From: Bacillus timonensis
Lineage (GTDB): Bacteria > Bacillota > Bacilli > Bacillales > Bacillaceae_L
Length of the DNA stretch: 64,000 nucleotides
Direction: 5' to 3'
Assembly: GCF_000285535.1 (NCBI RefSeq)
Contig: NZ_HE610985.1
Location: forward strand, 965,134-1,029,133
Part shown: piece by piece, positions 17,167 to 25,553 of the stretch
How positions within the stretch are numbered: position 1 is the stretch's first letter
Layout: each line of letters starts with the position of its first letter
The notes under the pieces: model-generated
The model's database searches: none
What the model was told of the DNA's origin: nothing
What the model saw: the letters and a program-made list of their open reading frames with translations, nothing else
Made by a program: the position numbers and the translations under genes

Positions 17167-18633
17167 ATGGAGGCAATTGTAAACGGTATTAATGCGGTCT
17201 TGTGGTCGAATCCAGTCATTTATATTTTATTAGGGGTAGGTTTATTATTTTCTATTGTAACTCGATTTCTCCAAGTAAGATATTTTAAAGAAATGATTCG
17301 ACTCTTATTCGATGGGAAAAGTTCACAAGCTGGGGTATCCTCGTTCCAAGCTTTATCGATTGCACTCGGTGGGCGTGTTGGGACAGGAAATATTGCAGGG
17401 GTAGCGACTGCCATTGCATTTGGAGGTCCTGGGGCAATTTTTTGGATGTGTGTAATTGCCTTCTTAGGTGCTGCAAGTGCGTTTGTTGAATCAACTCTTT
17501 CTCAAATTTATAAAGTAAAAGTTGATGGTGAATATAGAGGTGGACCAGCCTACTATATTGAAAAAGGAATCGGCTGGAAGTGGTTCGCAGTGCTATTTGC
17601 CATTTCAGGAATCATTGGAATGGGCTTCCTATTACCGACAACACAATCTAATACAACTGTAAATGCAATTGAAAATGCTTTTGGTGCAAATCCTTATATT
17701 TCAGGCGCCATCTATGTAGCGTTATTTGCTGTTATTATTTTTGGGGGAATTAAACGAATAGCGTCATTTGCCCAAATCATTGTTCCATTTATGGCACTTG
17801 GCTATATCATTATGGCTTTTATCATTATGATCATGAATATTTCTGAACTTCCAAATGTAATTTCATTGATTCTAAAAAGCGCTTTTGCATTAGACTCTAC
17901 ATTTGGTGGTATTCTTGGTATGGCTGTCATGTGGGGAGTAAAACGTGGGATTTTCTCCAATGAAGCTGGTCAAGGTTCAGGTGCACATGCATCTGCGGCT
18001 GCTGAAGTTTCCCATCCGGCAAAACAAGGGTTTGTTCAAGCATTTTCCGTTTATGTTGATACATTACTCGTTTGTGTTGCCACTGGATTTATGATCATTA
18101 GTACTGGAATGTATAATACGCAAGCACCTGATGGATCTTATGTTGTTAATAATATAGGAGATGTAGAAATCGGCCCGGCTTATACACAACTGGCAATTGA
18201 CTCGATATTCCCTGGATTCGGTGCCGGTTTTGTAGCGGTTGCGCTAATCCTCTTTACATTCACGACTCTTATTGCCTATTATTATATCGCTGAGACGAAC
18301 CTTGTTTATCTACTTAACGGAACAAAGAAAAGATGGGCATTCCATCTACTAAAGCTAGGAATGATTGCAATTACCTATTACGGTGCTCTTAGATCAGCCG
18401 AATTAGCGTGGGGATTTGGAGATATCGGTGTAGGAATCATGGTTTGGGTTAACGTCATCGCGATATTAATCCTTGCAAAACCAGCGTTAATTGCCTTAAA
18501 AGACTACGAGACCCAGAAAAAGCAAGGTATTGAACCAGTCTTCAATCCTAAAGCTTTAGGCATTAAGAATGCTGATTTTTGGGAAGAAAGATATGAAGAA
18601 CAACAGAATTCTCCACAGAAAAAAACGGTTTAA
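17167..18633 (+). CDS. Sodium:alanine/glycine symporter, AGCS family (copy 1)
   Basis: A 488-residue AlsT/DagA-type permease with about 10-11 membrane helices. The AGCS signature is visible as GGRVGTGNIAGVATAIAFGG (about 60-79), and the family motif NEAGQGSGAHASAAA lies around residues 263-277. These transporters carry L- or D-alanine, glycine and sometimes D-serine with sodium. GGGGGATCTT precedes the ATG. It is about three-quarters identical by eye to the second copy at 22291 and has a near-identical C-terminus (KPALIALKDYETQKKQGIEP). It is divergent from the dsdA operon, so uptake of a D-amino acid or a 2-methyl amino acid is a reasonable expectation. Confidence 0.88.
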   Translation: MEAIVNGINAVLWSNPVIYILLGVGLLFSIVTRFLQVRYFKEMIRLLFDGKSSQAGVSSFQALSIALGGRVGTGNIAGVATAIAFGGPGAIFWMCVIAFLGAASAFVESTLSQIYKVKVDGEYRGGPAYYIEKGIGWKWFAVLFAISGIIGMGFLLPTTQSNTTVNAIENAFGANPYISGAIYVALFAVIIFGGIKRIASFAQIIVPFMALGYIIMAFIIMIMNISELPNVISLILKSAFALDSTFGGILGMAVMWGVKRGIFSNEAGQGSGAHASAAAEVSHPAKQGFVQAFSVYVDTLLVCVATGFMIISTGMYNTQAPDGSYVVNNIGDVEIGPAYTQLAIDSIFPGFGAGFVAVALILFTFTTLIAYYYIAETNLVYLLNGTKKRWAFHLLKLGMIAITYYGALRSAELAWGFGDIGVGIMVWVNVIAILILAKPALIALKDYETQKKQGIEPVFNPKALGIKNADFWEERYEEQQNSPQKKTV

Positions 18634-18650
18634 TTACACCGTATAATGAA

Positions 18651-18696
18651 AAAGGAAAAAGACATCCACTGCGTTAGAGTGATGTCTTTTTCCTTT
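18651..18696. terminator. Bidirectional terminator between alsT1 and alr
   Basis: A long stem AAAGGAAAAAGACAT / ATGTCTTTTTCCTTT with an inner CACT/AGTG pair serves both convergent genes. Confidence 0.85.
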
Positions 18697-18709
18697 GGTA
18701 ACAATCTAT

Positions 18710-19864
18710 CTATTTGGTATGTACTAACAATTTCGTATAAACTCTAGGTATCCGCTTCCCAATTAAACACACAACCTCATAATTAATTGTTCCCATCATG
18801 GAAGCTATCTCATCAACCGAATAAAAATATCCCTCATCGTTATATCCAAAAAGCGTTACTTCATCTCCAATAGTAATATTCGGGACGCGGCTTACATCAA
18901 TCATGGTTTGATCCATACAAACACGCCCTTTAACAGGTGCAATCGAATTGCGGATAACTACATTTCCACGATTAGATAGAAGACGTGAAAACCCATCTGC
19001 ATAACCAATAGGTAAAGTTCCTATTAAACAATCATCCTGCGGTACAAAAGTACATCCATATCCAATTGGTTGGGATGCTTGAACCTTTTTTAAGGCTACA
19101 ATTTTCGTTTTCAAACTCATTGCCTGCTTTAGTTCGATTGAATGTCTCTTCAAGGAAGAGTCCGGATATAAGCCATAGAGAGCAATTCCAACCCGAACCA
19201 TATCTAAATGCATTTCTGGAAAATTCATCGTTCCAGCACTATTACAACAGTGTTTTAGTGGTATGTGTATTTGATTCTGTTCAAGATATTCAACAAACGA
19301 CATAAACTTGGTAAATTGCTCACGTGTATAAGGATTATCTTTTTGATCAGCAATGGCAAAATGCGTAAATATCCCTTCAAGATTTACAAAAGGTGTATTT
19401 ATTGCTTTTTTAGCCAACTCTAATGCCTCTGTTTTCGAAGTAAGACCAATTCTTGTCATTCCACTATCAATTTTCAAATGAACACGAGCCGTTTGATGAA
19501 GCTTCCCTGCTTGATGAATAACTTCATTTAGCACTTCATGACTAAACACAGTTAGAGATACATGATTCATTATCGCCATTTTAACTGAATGCACAGGGGT
19601 ATATCCCAACACCAAAATCGGAACAGTAATACCGGCATTTCTTAATTCTAATGCTTCGTCTAAAATGGCCACAGCGAGGTAATCAGCACCAGCTTCAACC
19701 GCCGTCTTAGAAACTTCAATTGCACCGTGTCCGTATCCATCAGCTTTTACAACTGCCATTAATTTCGTAGAGGGTTTTATAAAGTTTTTAAACTGCTTGA
19801 CATTTTCATCAATAGCAGAAAGTGAAACATCCGCCCAAGTATCGCGGTAGCTTAGATTATTCAT
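18710..19864 (-). CDS. alr: Alanine racemase
   Basis: Interconverts L- and D-alanine. The 384-residue protein has the PLP lysine K40 in VVKADGYGHGA, the fold-III barrel motifs HLKIDSGMTRIGL and FTHFAIAD, and the second catalytic base Y269 in QPIGYGCTF. The D-alanine-binding C-terminal beta domain is complete. It starts at ATG after GGGGAGGGGG. It lies 73 bases after ald on the same strand with a terminator in between, so expression could be partly linked. In this island it would supply L-alanine to alanine dehydrogenase from D-alanine; another alr probably serves cell-wall synthesis elsewhere. Confidence 0.92.
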   Translation of the reverse strand: MNNLSYRDTWADVSLSAIDENVKQFKNFIKPSTKLMAVVKADGYGHGAIEVSKTAVEAGADYLAVAILDEALELRNAGITVPILVLGYTPVHSVKMAIMNHVSLTVFSHEVLNEVIHQAGKLHQTARVHLKIDSGMTRIGLTSKTEALELAKKAINTPFVNLEGIFTHFAIADQKDNPYTREQFTKFMSFVEYLEQNQIHIPLKHCCNSAGTMNFPEMHLDMVRVGIALYGLYPDSSLKRHSIELKQAMSLKTKIVALKKVQASQPIGYGCTFVPQDDCLIGTLPIGYADGFSRLLSNRGNVVIRNSIAPVKGRVCMDQTMIDVSRVPNITIGDEVTLFGYNDEGYFYSVDEIASMMGTINYEVVCLIGKRIPRVYTKLLVHTK

Positions 19865-19886
19865 GTTTTCCCCCTCCCCTCTCTTT

Positions 19887-19918
19887 CAAAAATCCCCCAA
19901 GCCTTAACTTGAGGGATT
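19887..19918 (-). terminator. Terminator between ald and alr
   Basis: On the minus strand AATCCCTCAAG pairs with CTTGGGGGATT, then TTTTGA. It is only some 25 bases before the alr start, so readthrough could be what feeds alr. Confidence 0.6.
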
Positions 19919-19937
19919 ACTGGTACGAGACATTCAA

Positions 19938-21071
19938 TTAGTACGTGATTGTTTCTCTTTTAAAAGCTTTTTCGACCGATACAAAATCATATCCAAGATC
20001 CCTTGCAACTGCTTCATTTGTAATTTCATTATGTGCTACGTTAACACCGAGTTTTAATGGCTCACTCTCAGCAATTGCCTTTACAACACCTTTGTTTGCA
20101 ATTTGTAGTGCGTAAGGAACCGTTACATTTGTTAAGGCAAGTGTAGATGTTCTCGGAACAGCCCCAGGCATATTAGCTACAGAATAATGGACAACTCCAT
20201 GTTTGACGAAGGTTGGATCATCATGTGTTGTGACATGGTCACACGTTACAATACTTCCTCCTTGATCAATTGCAACATCAACGATAACAGAGCCAGGCTT
20301 CATTGTTTTTACCATTTCTTCTGTTACTAGTTTAGGTGCTTTAGCACCTGGGATTAAAACAGCACCAATTAACAAGTCAGCTTCTGCAACTGCTTGTGCA
20401 ATATTGAATGGATTCGACATTAAGGTTTTTATTTGACTGCCAAAGATGTCATCCAACTGGCGTAAACGATCCGCACTAATATCCAGGATGGTGACGTCTG
20501 CTCCTAAACCTATACCCATTTTCGCAGCATTCGTACCAACAATACCGCCACCAATGATTGTAATTTTGCCACGACTCACACCTGGTACACCAGCAAGGAG
20601 AATTCCTTTTCCACCATTTGTTTTTTGTAGGAATTGAGCACCGATTTGAACAGCCATACGTCCAGCTACTTCACTCATAGGAGTAAGAAGTGGAAGTGAA
20701 CGTCCAACTGAGATAGTCTCATAGGCAATTGCAATTACTCCCTTTTCTTTAAGGGCTTTTGTTAAGTCAGGTTCAGCTGCTAAATGCAAGTATGTAAACA
20801 AGATCAAACCTTCTCGGAAATACTTATATTCACTTTCTAGAGGTTCTTTTACCTTCATAATCATTTCTGCATTTGCCCATACATCATTTGCTTTTTCAAT
20901 AATCTCGGCACCCGCATTCAGATAATCTTCATTCGTAAATCCACTACCAAGCCCTGCATCTTTCTCAACTAATACTTGATGACCATTCTTTTTAAAAGAA
21001 AGTACTCCTGATGGTGTTAGCCCAACACGGTTCTCATTATTTTTAATTTCTTTTGGTAGTCCTATAATCAT
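19938..21071 (-). CDS. ald: Alanine dehydrogenase
   Basis: NAD-dependent oxidative deamination of L-alanine to pyruvate and ammonia. Length 377, as for B. subtilis Ald (378). The N-terminal signature [17 protein letters not shown] is present, with catalytic K75 (IMKVKEPL) and H96 (TYLHLAAEP) and the NAD-binding loop [20 protein letters not shown] around residues 172-192. ATG follows GGGGAGGAATGGAAA. It is 31 bases downstream of the alpha/beta hydrolase gene and shares its promoter, which has two copies of the island palindrome. Confidence 0.93.
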   Translation of the reverse strand: MIIGLPKEIKNNENRVGLTPSGVLSFKKNGHQVLVEKDAGLGSGFTNEDYLNAGAEIIEKANDVWANAEMIMKVKEPLESEYKYFREGLILFTYLHLAAEPDLTKALKEKGVIAIAYETISVGRSLPLLTPMSEVAGRMAVQIGAQFLQKTNGGKGILLAGVPGVSRGKITIIGGGIVGTNAAKMGIGLGADVTILDISADRLRQLDDIFGSQIKTLMSNPFNIAQAVAEADLLIGAVLIPGAKAPKLVTEEMVKTMKPGSVIVDVAIDQGGSIVTCDHVTTHDDPTFVKHGVVHYSVANMPGAVPRTSTLALTNVTVPYALQIANKGVVKAIAESEPLKLGVNVAHNEITNEAVARDLGYDFVSVEKAFKRETITY

Positions 21072-21102
21072 TTTCCATTCCTCCCCGTTCTTGCTTTTTC
21101 AA

Positions 21103-21885
21103 TCAATATTTCTTAAGTAAATATTCTTTAAACCATTCCAAGGTTTGAGTAAGCAATGCGGACTCGCCTTCTTGATCGTTGAAAAGATGTCCTGATTCAG
21201 AATAAGCTTTTAATTGGCTTAAAGGATGTTGAACAGCCTCTTTGTAAGCGATTCCATTTGATAATAAAACATCTTGATCCTGTTCACCATGGATTATTAA
21301 AACTGGATTTTCATATTTTTTTATACATTCCAATGGATGAAGTTCTAGCAGTTCCTCGAAAAATGGGGTACCTATCTGTTCGCCATCAAAATAAACAGGT
21401 TTACCTACCAATCCATTCACAACTCTATCCTCACCTAAGAGATGAATCAAGTTCCAATATGGATTTGAGACAGGAGCCCACAAAACAATACTTGAGATTT
21501 CCATAGGTAGCTTTGACTGGGCTATAGAGGCAATACATCCACCTAAACTGTAACCAATTAGTCCATAGTTCGTAACGTTGAAACGATTTACATGGAAAAC
21601 AGATGAAAATACATCTTCCAAATCCGCTATCTGACTTGAAATAGTGGATTCACAAAATTCACCTTCTGAATCCCCACTTCCAAAATAGTCAAAACGCAAT
21701 GCAGCAATTCCATGTGAAGCAAGTTTTCGAGCCATTTTCGTAAATATGCGATGTGGAGCTGATTTTGTTCCTTGAAAACCATGTGCAAACACAACCATAG
21801 GGCCTGAAGAACAAGAATCAGGCGTATGAAGGATTCCGATTAATCTCTTACCATTTCTATTTTGTATGACTATTGGTTCTTCCAC
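21103..21885 (-). CDS. Alpha/beta hydrolase (serine hydrolase)
   Basis: About 260 residues. The oxyanion-side motif FAHGFQGTK, the nucleophile elbow GYSLGG (serine at about 113), the acid in IIHGEQDQDV and the base in YSESGHLF make a complete catalytic triad of the dienelactone-hydrolase/YqiA-like type. The start is put at GTG 21885, after AAGGGTGG; a GTG at 21894 overlaps that site. It is the first gene of an operon with ald. In this setting it may release an amino acid from an ester or amide, but the family is broad and the substrate cannot be read from sequence. Confidence 0.75.
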   Translation of the reverse strand: MEEPIVIQNRNGKRLIGILHTPDSCSSGPMVVFAHGFQGTKSAPHRIFTKMARKLASHGIAALRFDYFGSGDSEGEFCESTISSQIADLEDVFSSVFHVNRFNVTNYGLIGYSLGGCIASIAQSKLPMEISSIVLWAPVSNPYWNLIHLLGEDRVVNGLVGKPVYFDGEQIGTPFFEELLELHPLECIKKYENPVLIIHGEQDQDVLLSNGIAYKEAVQHPLSQLKAYSESGHLFNDQEGESALLTQTLEWFKEYLLKKY

Positions 21886-21897
21886 AACGACCACCCT

Positions 21898-21929
21898 TCA
21901 CTATAAAGAATATTTAATCACTATAATGT
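21898..21929. promoter_or_regulatory. Two direct copies of the island operator motif before the hydrolase-ald operon
   Basis: TCACTATAAAGA (21898-21909) and TCACTATAATGT (21918-21929) are spaced 20 bases apart, about two helical turns, and cover roughly +1 to +30 of the minus-strand promoter. Confidence 0.5.
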
Positions 21930-21930
21930 A

Positions 21931-21958
21931 ATTATACAACAGATTAATTCATAATCAA
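21931..21958 (-). promoter_or_regulatory. SigA promoter of the hydrolase-ald operon
   Basis: On the minus strand TTGATT (21958-21953), 16-base spacer, TATAAT (21936-21931). Confidence 0.65.
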
Positions 21959-22082
21959 TAAGTATTTTGAATCTTTTAAATTTTGGGTAGGATGCACATC
22001 TTTGTAATCGATATAGGGAAGTAGTTTCAATTGAATTATAAAGTACGGCTGTAAATTCGTTTGTAAAATTATTTAAAAAATA

Positions 22083-22111
22083 TTGACTATTAAAAATATA
22101 TAAAATAATAT
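22083..22111 (+). promoter_or_regulatory. SigA promoter of alsT2
   Basis: TTGACT (22083-22088), 17-base spacer, TAATAT (22106-22111). The resulting leader is about 170 bases. Confidence 0.6.
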
Positions 22112-22130
22112 CATAATTAAAGTGATGAAT

Positions 22131-22148
22131 AAATCATTATAATGATTT
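22131..22148. promoter_or_regulatory. Perfect 18-bp palindrome, candidate operator of alsT2
   Basis: AAATCATTATAATGATTT is an exact palindrome whose 12-bp core TCATTATAATGA fully matches TCAYTATARTGA. It lies about 13-30 bases after the predicted start of transcription. Confidence 0.55.
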
Positions 22149-22215
22149 AAATGACGCAATAGGTGATGAATTCATCTTTTTATCAAAAAGGAGGTTTGGA
22201 AAAGGAAAGTAAAAA

Positions 22216-22232
22216 ATGTAAGTGTTATCAAT
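22216..22232 (+). other. Start-stop ATG-TAA in the alsT2 leader, within a block shared with alsT1
   Basis: After GGAAAGTAAAAA an ATG is followed at once by TAA, and TAAGTGTTATCAAT (22219-22232) matches TAAGCATTATCAAT at 16985-16998 in 12 of 14 positions. The two leaders differ elsewhere, so the block stands out. Confidence 0.3.
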
Positions 22233-22290
22233 TATTTACTTACTCCAGTGAAATGGACATATTATTTTTATTTAGTTAAGGAGGAACAAA

Positions 22291-23754
22291 ATGGAGCAAT
22301 TTGTTAATGGGATTAACAGTATTTTATGGAGTACCCCTGTTATTTATATTTTGTTAGGTGTAGGTTTACTATTTACAATTTTGACCCGCCTGCTTCAAGT
22401 TCGGCATCTTAAAGAAATGACTAGATTAATGTTTGAACGGAAAAGTTCAGAAGCCGGAGTATCTCCTTTTCAGGCATTAAACATAGCAGTTGGAGGACGT
22501 GTTGGAACAGGCAATATCGCTGGAGTTGCGACAGCAATCGCTTTTGGTGGCCCTGGAGCTGTCTTTTGGATGTGGGTTATTTCTTTTATTGGTTCGGCAA
22601 GCGCATTCGTAGAATCAACACTTGCGCAAATATATAAAGACAAACGTGATGGACAATATCGAGGTGGACCAGCCTACTATATTGAAAAAGGAATAGGCTG
22701 GAAATGGTTTGCTATTCTCTTTGCCATCGCCGCGATAATAGCATTAGCCATCCTCTTACCTGGAATTCAATCAAATACTACTGCTTCTACAGTTGAAAAT
22801 GCATTCGGATTAAGCCCAACTGCTACAGGAATTATATATGTCGTGTTGCTTGGTGTAGTGATTTTCGGTGGCGTTAAGCGAATTGCTAGTACATCCCAAG
22901 TAATCGTTCCGATTATGGCAATTGGTTATATCTTGATGTCTATTATTATATTGGCTATGAATATATCAGAATTACCGAAAGTCGTTGCATTAATATTTAA
23001 AAGTGCCTTTGCATTGGACTCAACTTTTGGGGGAATAATTGGTGCAGCAATTTCATGGGGGGTAAAACGAGGAATTTATTCAAATGAAGCTGGTATGGGT
23101 ACAGGAGCTCACCATGCGGCAGCTGCTGAAGTATCCCATCCTGTAAAACAAGGTTTAGTTCAATCCTTTTCTGTATATATAGATACATTGGTATGTACGG
23201 CAACAGCATTTATGATTCTCTTTACAGGCATGTATAACACACAGGCTCCAGATGGTTCTTTTATTGTCAATAATCTTGGGGATATAGAAGCTGGTCCGCT
23301 TTATGCACAAGAAGCGATTGATTCGATGTTTCCTGGATTTGGAGCGGCCTTCCTAGCGATTTCATTACTCTTTTTCACATTTACTTCCGTTGTTGCCTTC
23401 TTTTACATCGCGGAAACAAACCTCGCATTCTTAATACGAGGGAAAAATTTCAAATGGGCTGTACATATACTTAAACTTGTTATTATGATATCAACCTATT
23501 ACGGTGCAGTTAAAACGGCGGGAATGGTATGGGCTGTCGGGGATGTCGGAATGGGATTAATTATTTGGATCAATATTATCGCTATCGTACTACTTGCAAA
23601 ACCGGCATTAATTGCCTTAAAAGACTATGAAACTCAAAAAAGACAAGGTATTGAACCAGTCTTCAATCCAAAAGCTTTGGGTATCAAGAATGCACATTAT
23701 TGGGAAGAAAGATATGAAAAAGAGCATGTTGCTCCACACAAAAAAACAGTATAA
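22291..23754 (+). CDS. Sodium:alanine/glycine symporter, AGCS family (copy 2)
   Basis: A 487-residue AGCS permease very similar to the copy at 17167. GGRVGTGNIAGVATAIAFGG and NEAGMGTGAHHAAAAEVSHP are both present, with AAGGAGGAACAAA before the ATG. The two copies differ mainly in helices near residues 140-200 and in the second signature (NEAGMGTGAHH against NEAGQGSGAHA), a pocket region, so substrate preference may have diverged. The C-terminal 60 residues are nearly identical. It has its own promoter and operator, and ends with its own terminator before the serine acetyltransferase gene. Confidence 0.88.
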   Translation: MEQFVNGINSILWSTPVIYILLGVGLLFTILTRLLQVRHLKEMTRLMFERKSSEAGVSPFQALNIAVGGRVGTGNIAGVATAIAFGGPGAVFWMWVISFIGSASAFVESTLAQIYKDKRDGQYRGGPAYYIEKGIGWKWFAILFAIAAIIALAILLPGIQSNTTASTVENAFGLSPTATGIIYVVLLGVVIFGGVKRIASTSQVIVPIMAIGYILMSIIILAMNISELPKVVALIFKSAFALDSTFGGIIGAAISWGVKRGIYSNEAGMGTGAHHAAAAEVSHPVKQGLVQSFSVYIDTLVCTATAFMILFTGMYNTQAPDGSFIVNNLGDIEAGPLYAQEAIDSMFPGFGAAFLAISLLFFTFTSVVAFFYIAETNLAFLIRGKNFKWAVHILKLVIMISTYYGAVKTAGMVWAVGDVGMGLIIWINIIAIVLLAKPALIALKDYETQKRQGIEPVFNPKALGIKNAHYWEERYEKEHVAPHKKTV

Positions 23755-23795
23755 TCTCACATTCTTATAGAATAATTAGTGGTAAAGAAAGCAAA

Positions 23796-23826
23796 ATAGA
23801 CTAGGATATTGATATCTTAGTCTTTT
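23796..23826 (+). terminator. Terminator of alsT2
   Basis: Stem AGACTAGGATAT / ATATCTTAGTCT with a single mismatch and a two-base loop, then TTTTAC. Confidence 0.6.
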
Positions 23827-23909
23827 ACAATTTCCCGAGTGAATCCCTTTGCAATTATGTGAATTTTACGTTACTTTATATGTAGAATTAACTATTGGGG
23901 ATGATACAG

Positions 23910-24749
23910 ATGGAACAATATGACTTATTAAATATTTATAAAAATTTACATGAAGTAATCGGAAATCAAAAGAAACACTTGTGTTCTCGATTAAATCATA
24001 GTTTAAAGCAAATTCCTACCTTTATTGACTGCATTAGAGAAGTCTTGTTACCAGAATACTATTGTACAAGTAAAGAGCGTAACATTGAGTACGAATTAAA
24101 AAATCTGACAAAGCTTCAACACTTATTACAGGAAATATTATCCCATAAAAGCGACGAGCAAGTCGTAAACCAAGATACATTCACATTTCTTGAATTATTG
24201 CCGTCGTTACGATCAATCATCATGAAGGATGTCGATGCAGCATTTCGAAAAGATCCCGCAGCAAAAAGCTATGAGGAAATTGCGCTTACTTATCCGGGTG
24301 TCTTTTCAATCATCGTTCATCGGATTTCTCATGAACTACATAAAATGGGTTATACCTTAGTGTCTCGGGGTATTTCTGAATATGCACATAGCAAAACAGG
24401 CATTGACATCCACCCTGGTGCCACAATCGGACATAGCTTTTTTATGGACCATGGTACCGGAATTGTTGTAGGTGAAACCACGATTATTGGAAATGATGTA
24501 ACCCTCTATCAAGGTGTAACTCTTGGTGCATTTTCATTTGATCGAGATAAAAATGGAGAAATCATCAAAGGTGGAAAAAGACGTCATCCCGTTATTGAGG
24601 ATAATGTAACCATTTACGCAGGTGCTACCATTCTCGGTGGAGAAACAGTAATTGGGAGAGATTCTATAGTTGGCGGTAATGTTTGGCTTACGAATAGCAT
24701 TCCTGCAGGAAGCAAGGTTGTGACGGTAATTCAAAATAAAATGCTTTAA
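23910..24749 (+). CDS. Serine O-acetyltransferase, EpsC/long-N-terminus type
   Basis: Transfers acetyl from acetyl-CoA to L-serine, the first step toward cysteine. The N-terminal helical domain (about 1-150) is longer than in B. subtilis CysE and matches the EpsC type of serine acetyltransferase. The C-terminal left-handed beta helix has hexapeptide repeats and the catalytic motif MDHGTGIVVGET, followed by QGVTLGAFSFD and GKRRHPVIEDNV. ATG 23910 is chosen because GGGG lies nine bases before it; earlier ATG and TTG codons overlap that site. It is a third serine-consuming enzyme at the edge of the island but lacks the shared operator. Confidence 0.85.
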   Translation: MEQYDLLNIYKNLHEVIGNQKKHLCSRLNHSLKQIPTFIDCIREVLLPEYYCTSKERNIEYELKNLTKLQHLLQEILSHKSDEQVVNQDTFTFLELLPSLRSIIMKDVDAAFRKDPAAKSYEEIALTYPGVFSIIVHRISHELHKMGYTLVSRGISEYAHSKTGIDIHPGATIGHSFFMDHGTGIVVGETTIIGNDVTLYQGVTLGAFSFDRDKNGEIIKGGKRRHPVIEDNVTIYAGATILGGETVIGRDSIVGGNVWLTNSIPAGSKVVTVIQNKML

Positions 24750-24760
24750 GAGATTTCAGA

Positions 24761-24792
24761 AGGAAATTGTTTACAAAAACAATTTCCTTTAT
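24761..24792 (+). terminator. Terminator of the serine acetyltransferase gene
   Basis: Perfect stem GGAAATTGTTT / AAACAATTTCC with a short ACAA loop, then TTTATTATTT. Confidence 0.8.
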
Positions 24793-24853
24793 TATTTCCC
24801 CCTCACATCCCCGTTCTGTTAAGAATACGATATGGAAAAAAGGAATGTGACAA

Positions 24854-25474
24854 ATGCCTATTTCATTTCCAGTGAGTATTCGAACAGAAGCTTTTCGTTT
24901 CGGTCCTCAAAAAAGAGTCTATTATCCTCAAGCGTATCAAATGAAAAACCAACAACTTCAACACTTGATTAATCAATCTATTATTCACCAAGCAAGCAAT
25001 TTAATTGCTTCTCAAATAGGAAACATGCCCTCTACTGTCCAGGAAATGCTTGGTTCTTATGAAATAAAAAACAACCAGAGGCAGGTTCTAAGTCTTACAC
25101 AAACGAACTACACCTATCATGAAAAAGCTGCGCACGGAATGACATACATCCGTTCATTAACTTTCGATTTAAAACGAGGAACACGCTGTGACCTGAAGGA
25201 TCTCTTTAAACCTGATAGTGATTACGTAAATAGACTGTCTACCATCATCCAGGAGCAAATTAAGGAACGTAATATAGAGTTAATTTCTGATTTTACTACA
25301 ATTAGCCCGAACCAGGAATTTTATATAGCCGATAAAACCTTAGTTATTTATTTTCAACTCTATGACTTGACTCCTTATGTATTTGGCTTCCCGATGTTTT
25401 CAATCTCCGTCTATGACATACAGGACATCATTGATGAAAAAGGACCGTTGGCGAGAATGGCGACGAATGATTAA
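24854..25474 (+). CDS. DUF3298/DUF4163-type protein (RsiV ectodomain-like)
   Basis: A 206-residue protein without signal peptide or membrane helix. The middle (QTNYTYHEKAAHGMTYIRSL, then FDLKRGTRCDLKDLFKP) and the end (FYIADKTLVIYFQLYDLTPYV, then FSISVYDIQDII) follow the DUF4163-DUF3298 pattern seen in the outer domain of the anti-sigma factor RsiV and in PdaC. Those domains sit outside the cell; here no export signal is visible, so it may be cytoplasmic or exported by another route. AAGGAATG precedes the ATG. Function unknown; single gene between two terminators. Confidence 0.65.
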   Translation: MPISFPVSIRTEAFRFGPQKRVYYPQAYQMKNQQLQHLINQSIIHQASNLIASQIGNMPSTVQEMLGSYEIKNNQRQVLSLTQTNYTYHEKAAHGMTYIRSLTFDLKRGTRCDLKDLFKPDSDYVNRLSTIIQEQIKERNIELISDFTTISPNQEFYIADKTLVIYFQLYDLTPYVFGFPMFSISVYDIQDIIDEKGPLARMATND

Positions 25475-25499
25475 AGCTTCCATTGAAAAAAGTTAAAAA

Positions 25500-25531
25500 G
25501 AAGAAAGCGGTCCTGAAGACCGCTTTCTTCT
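25500..25531. terminator. Bidirectional terminator
   Basis: AAGAAAGCGGTC / GACCGCTTTCTT with a four-base loop, flanked by A- and T-rich sequence, between the DUF3298 gene and the convergent opuF operon. Confidence 0.85.
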
Positions 25532-25553
25532 GAAATAAAACTATTTGACGGCT

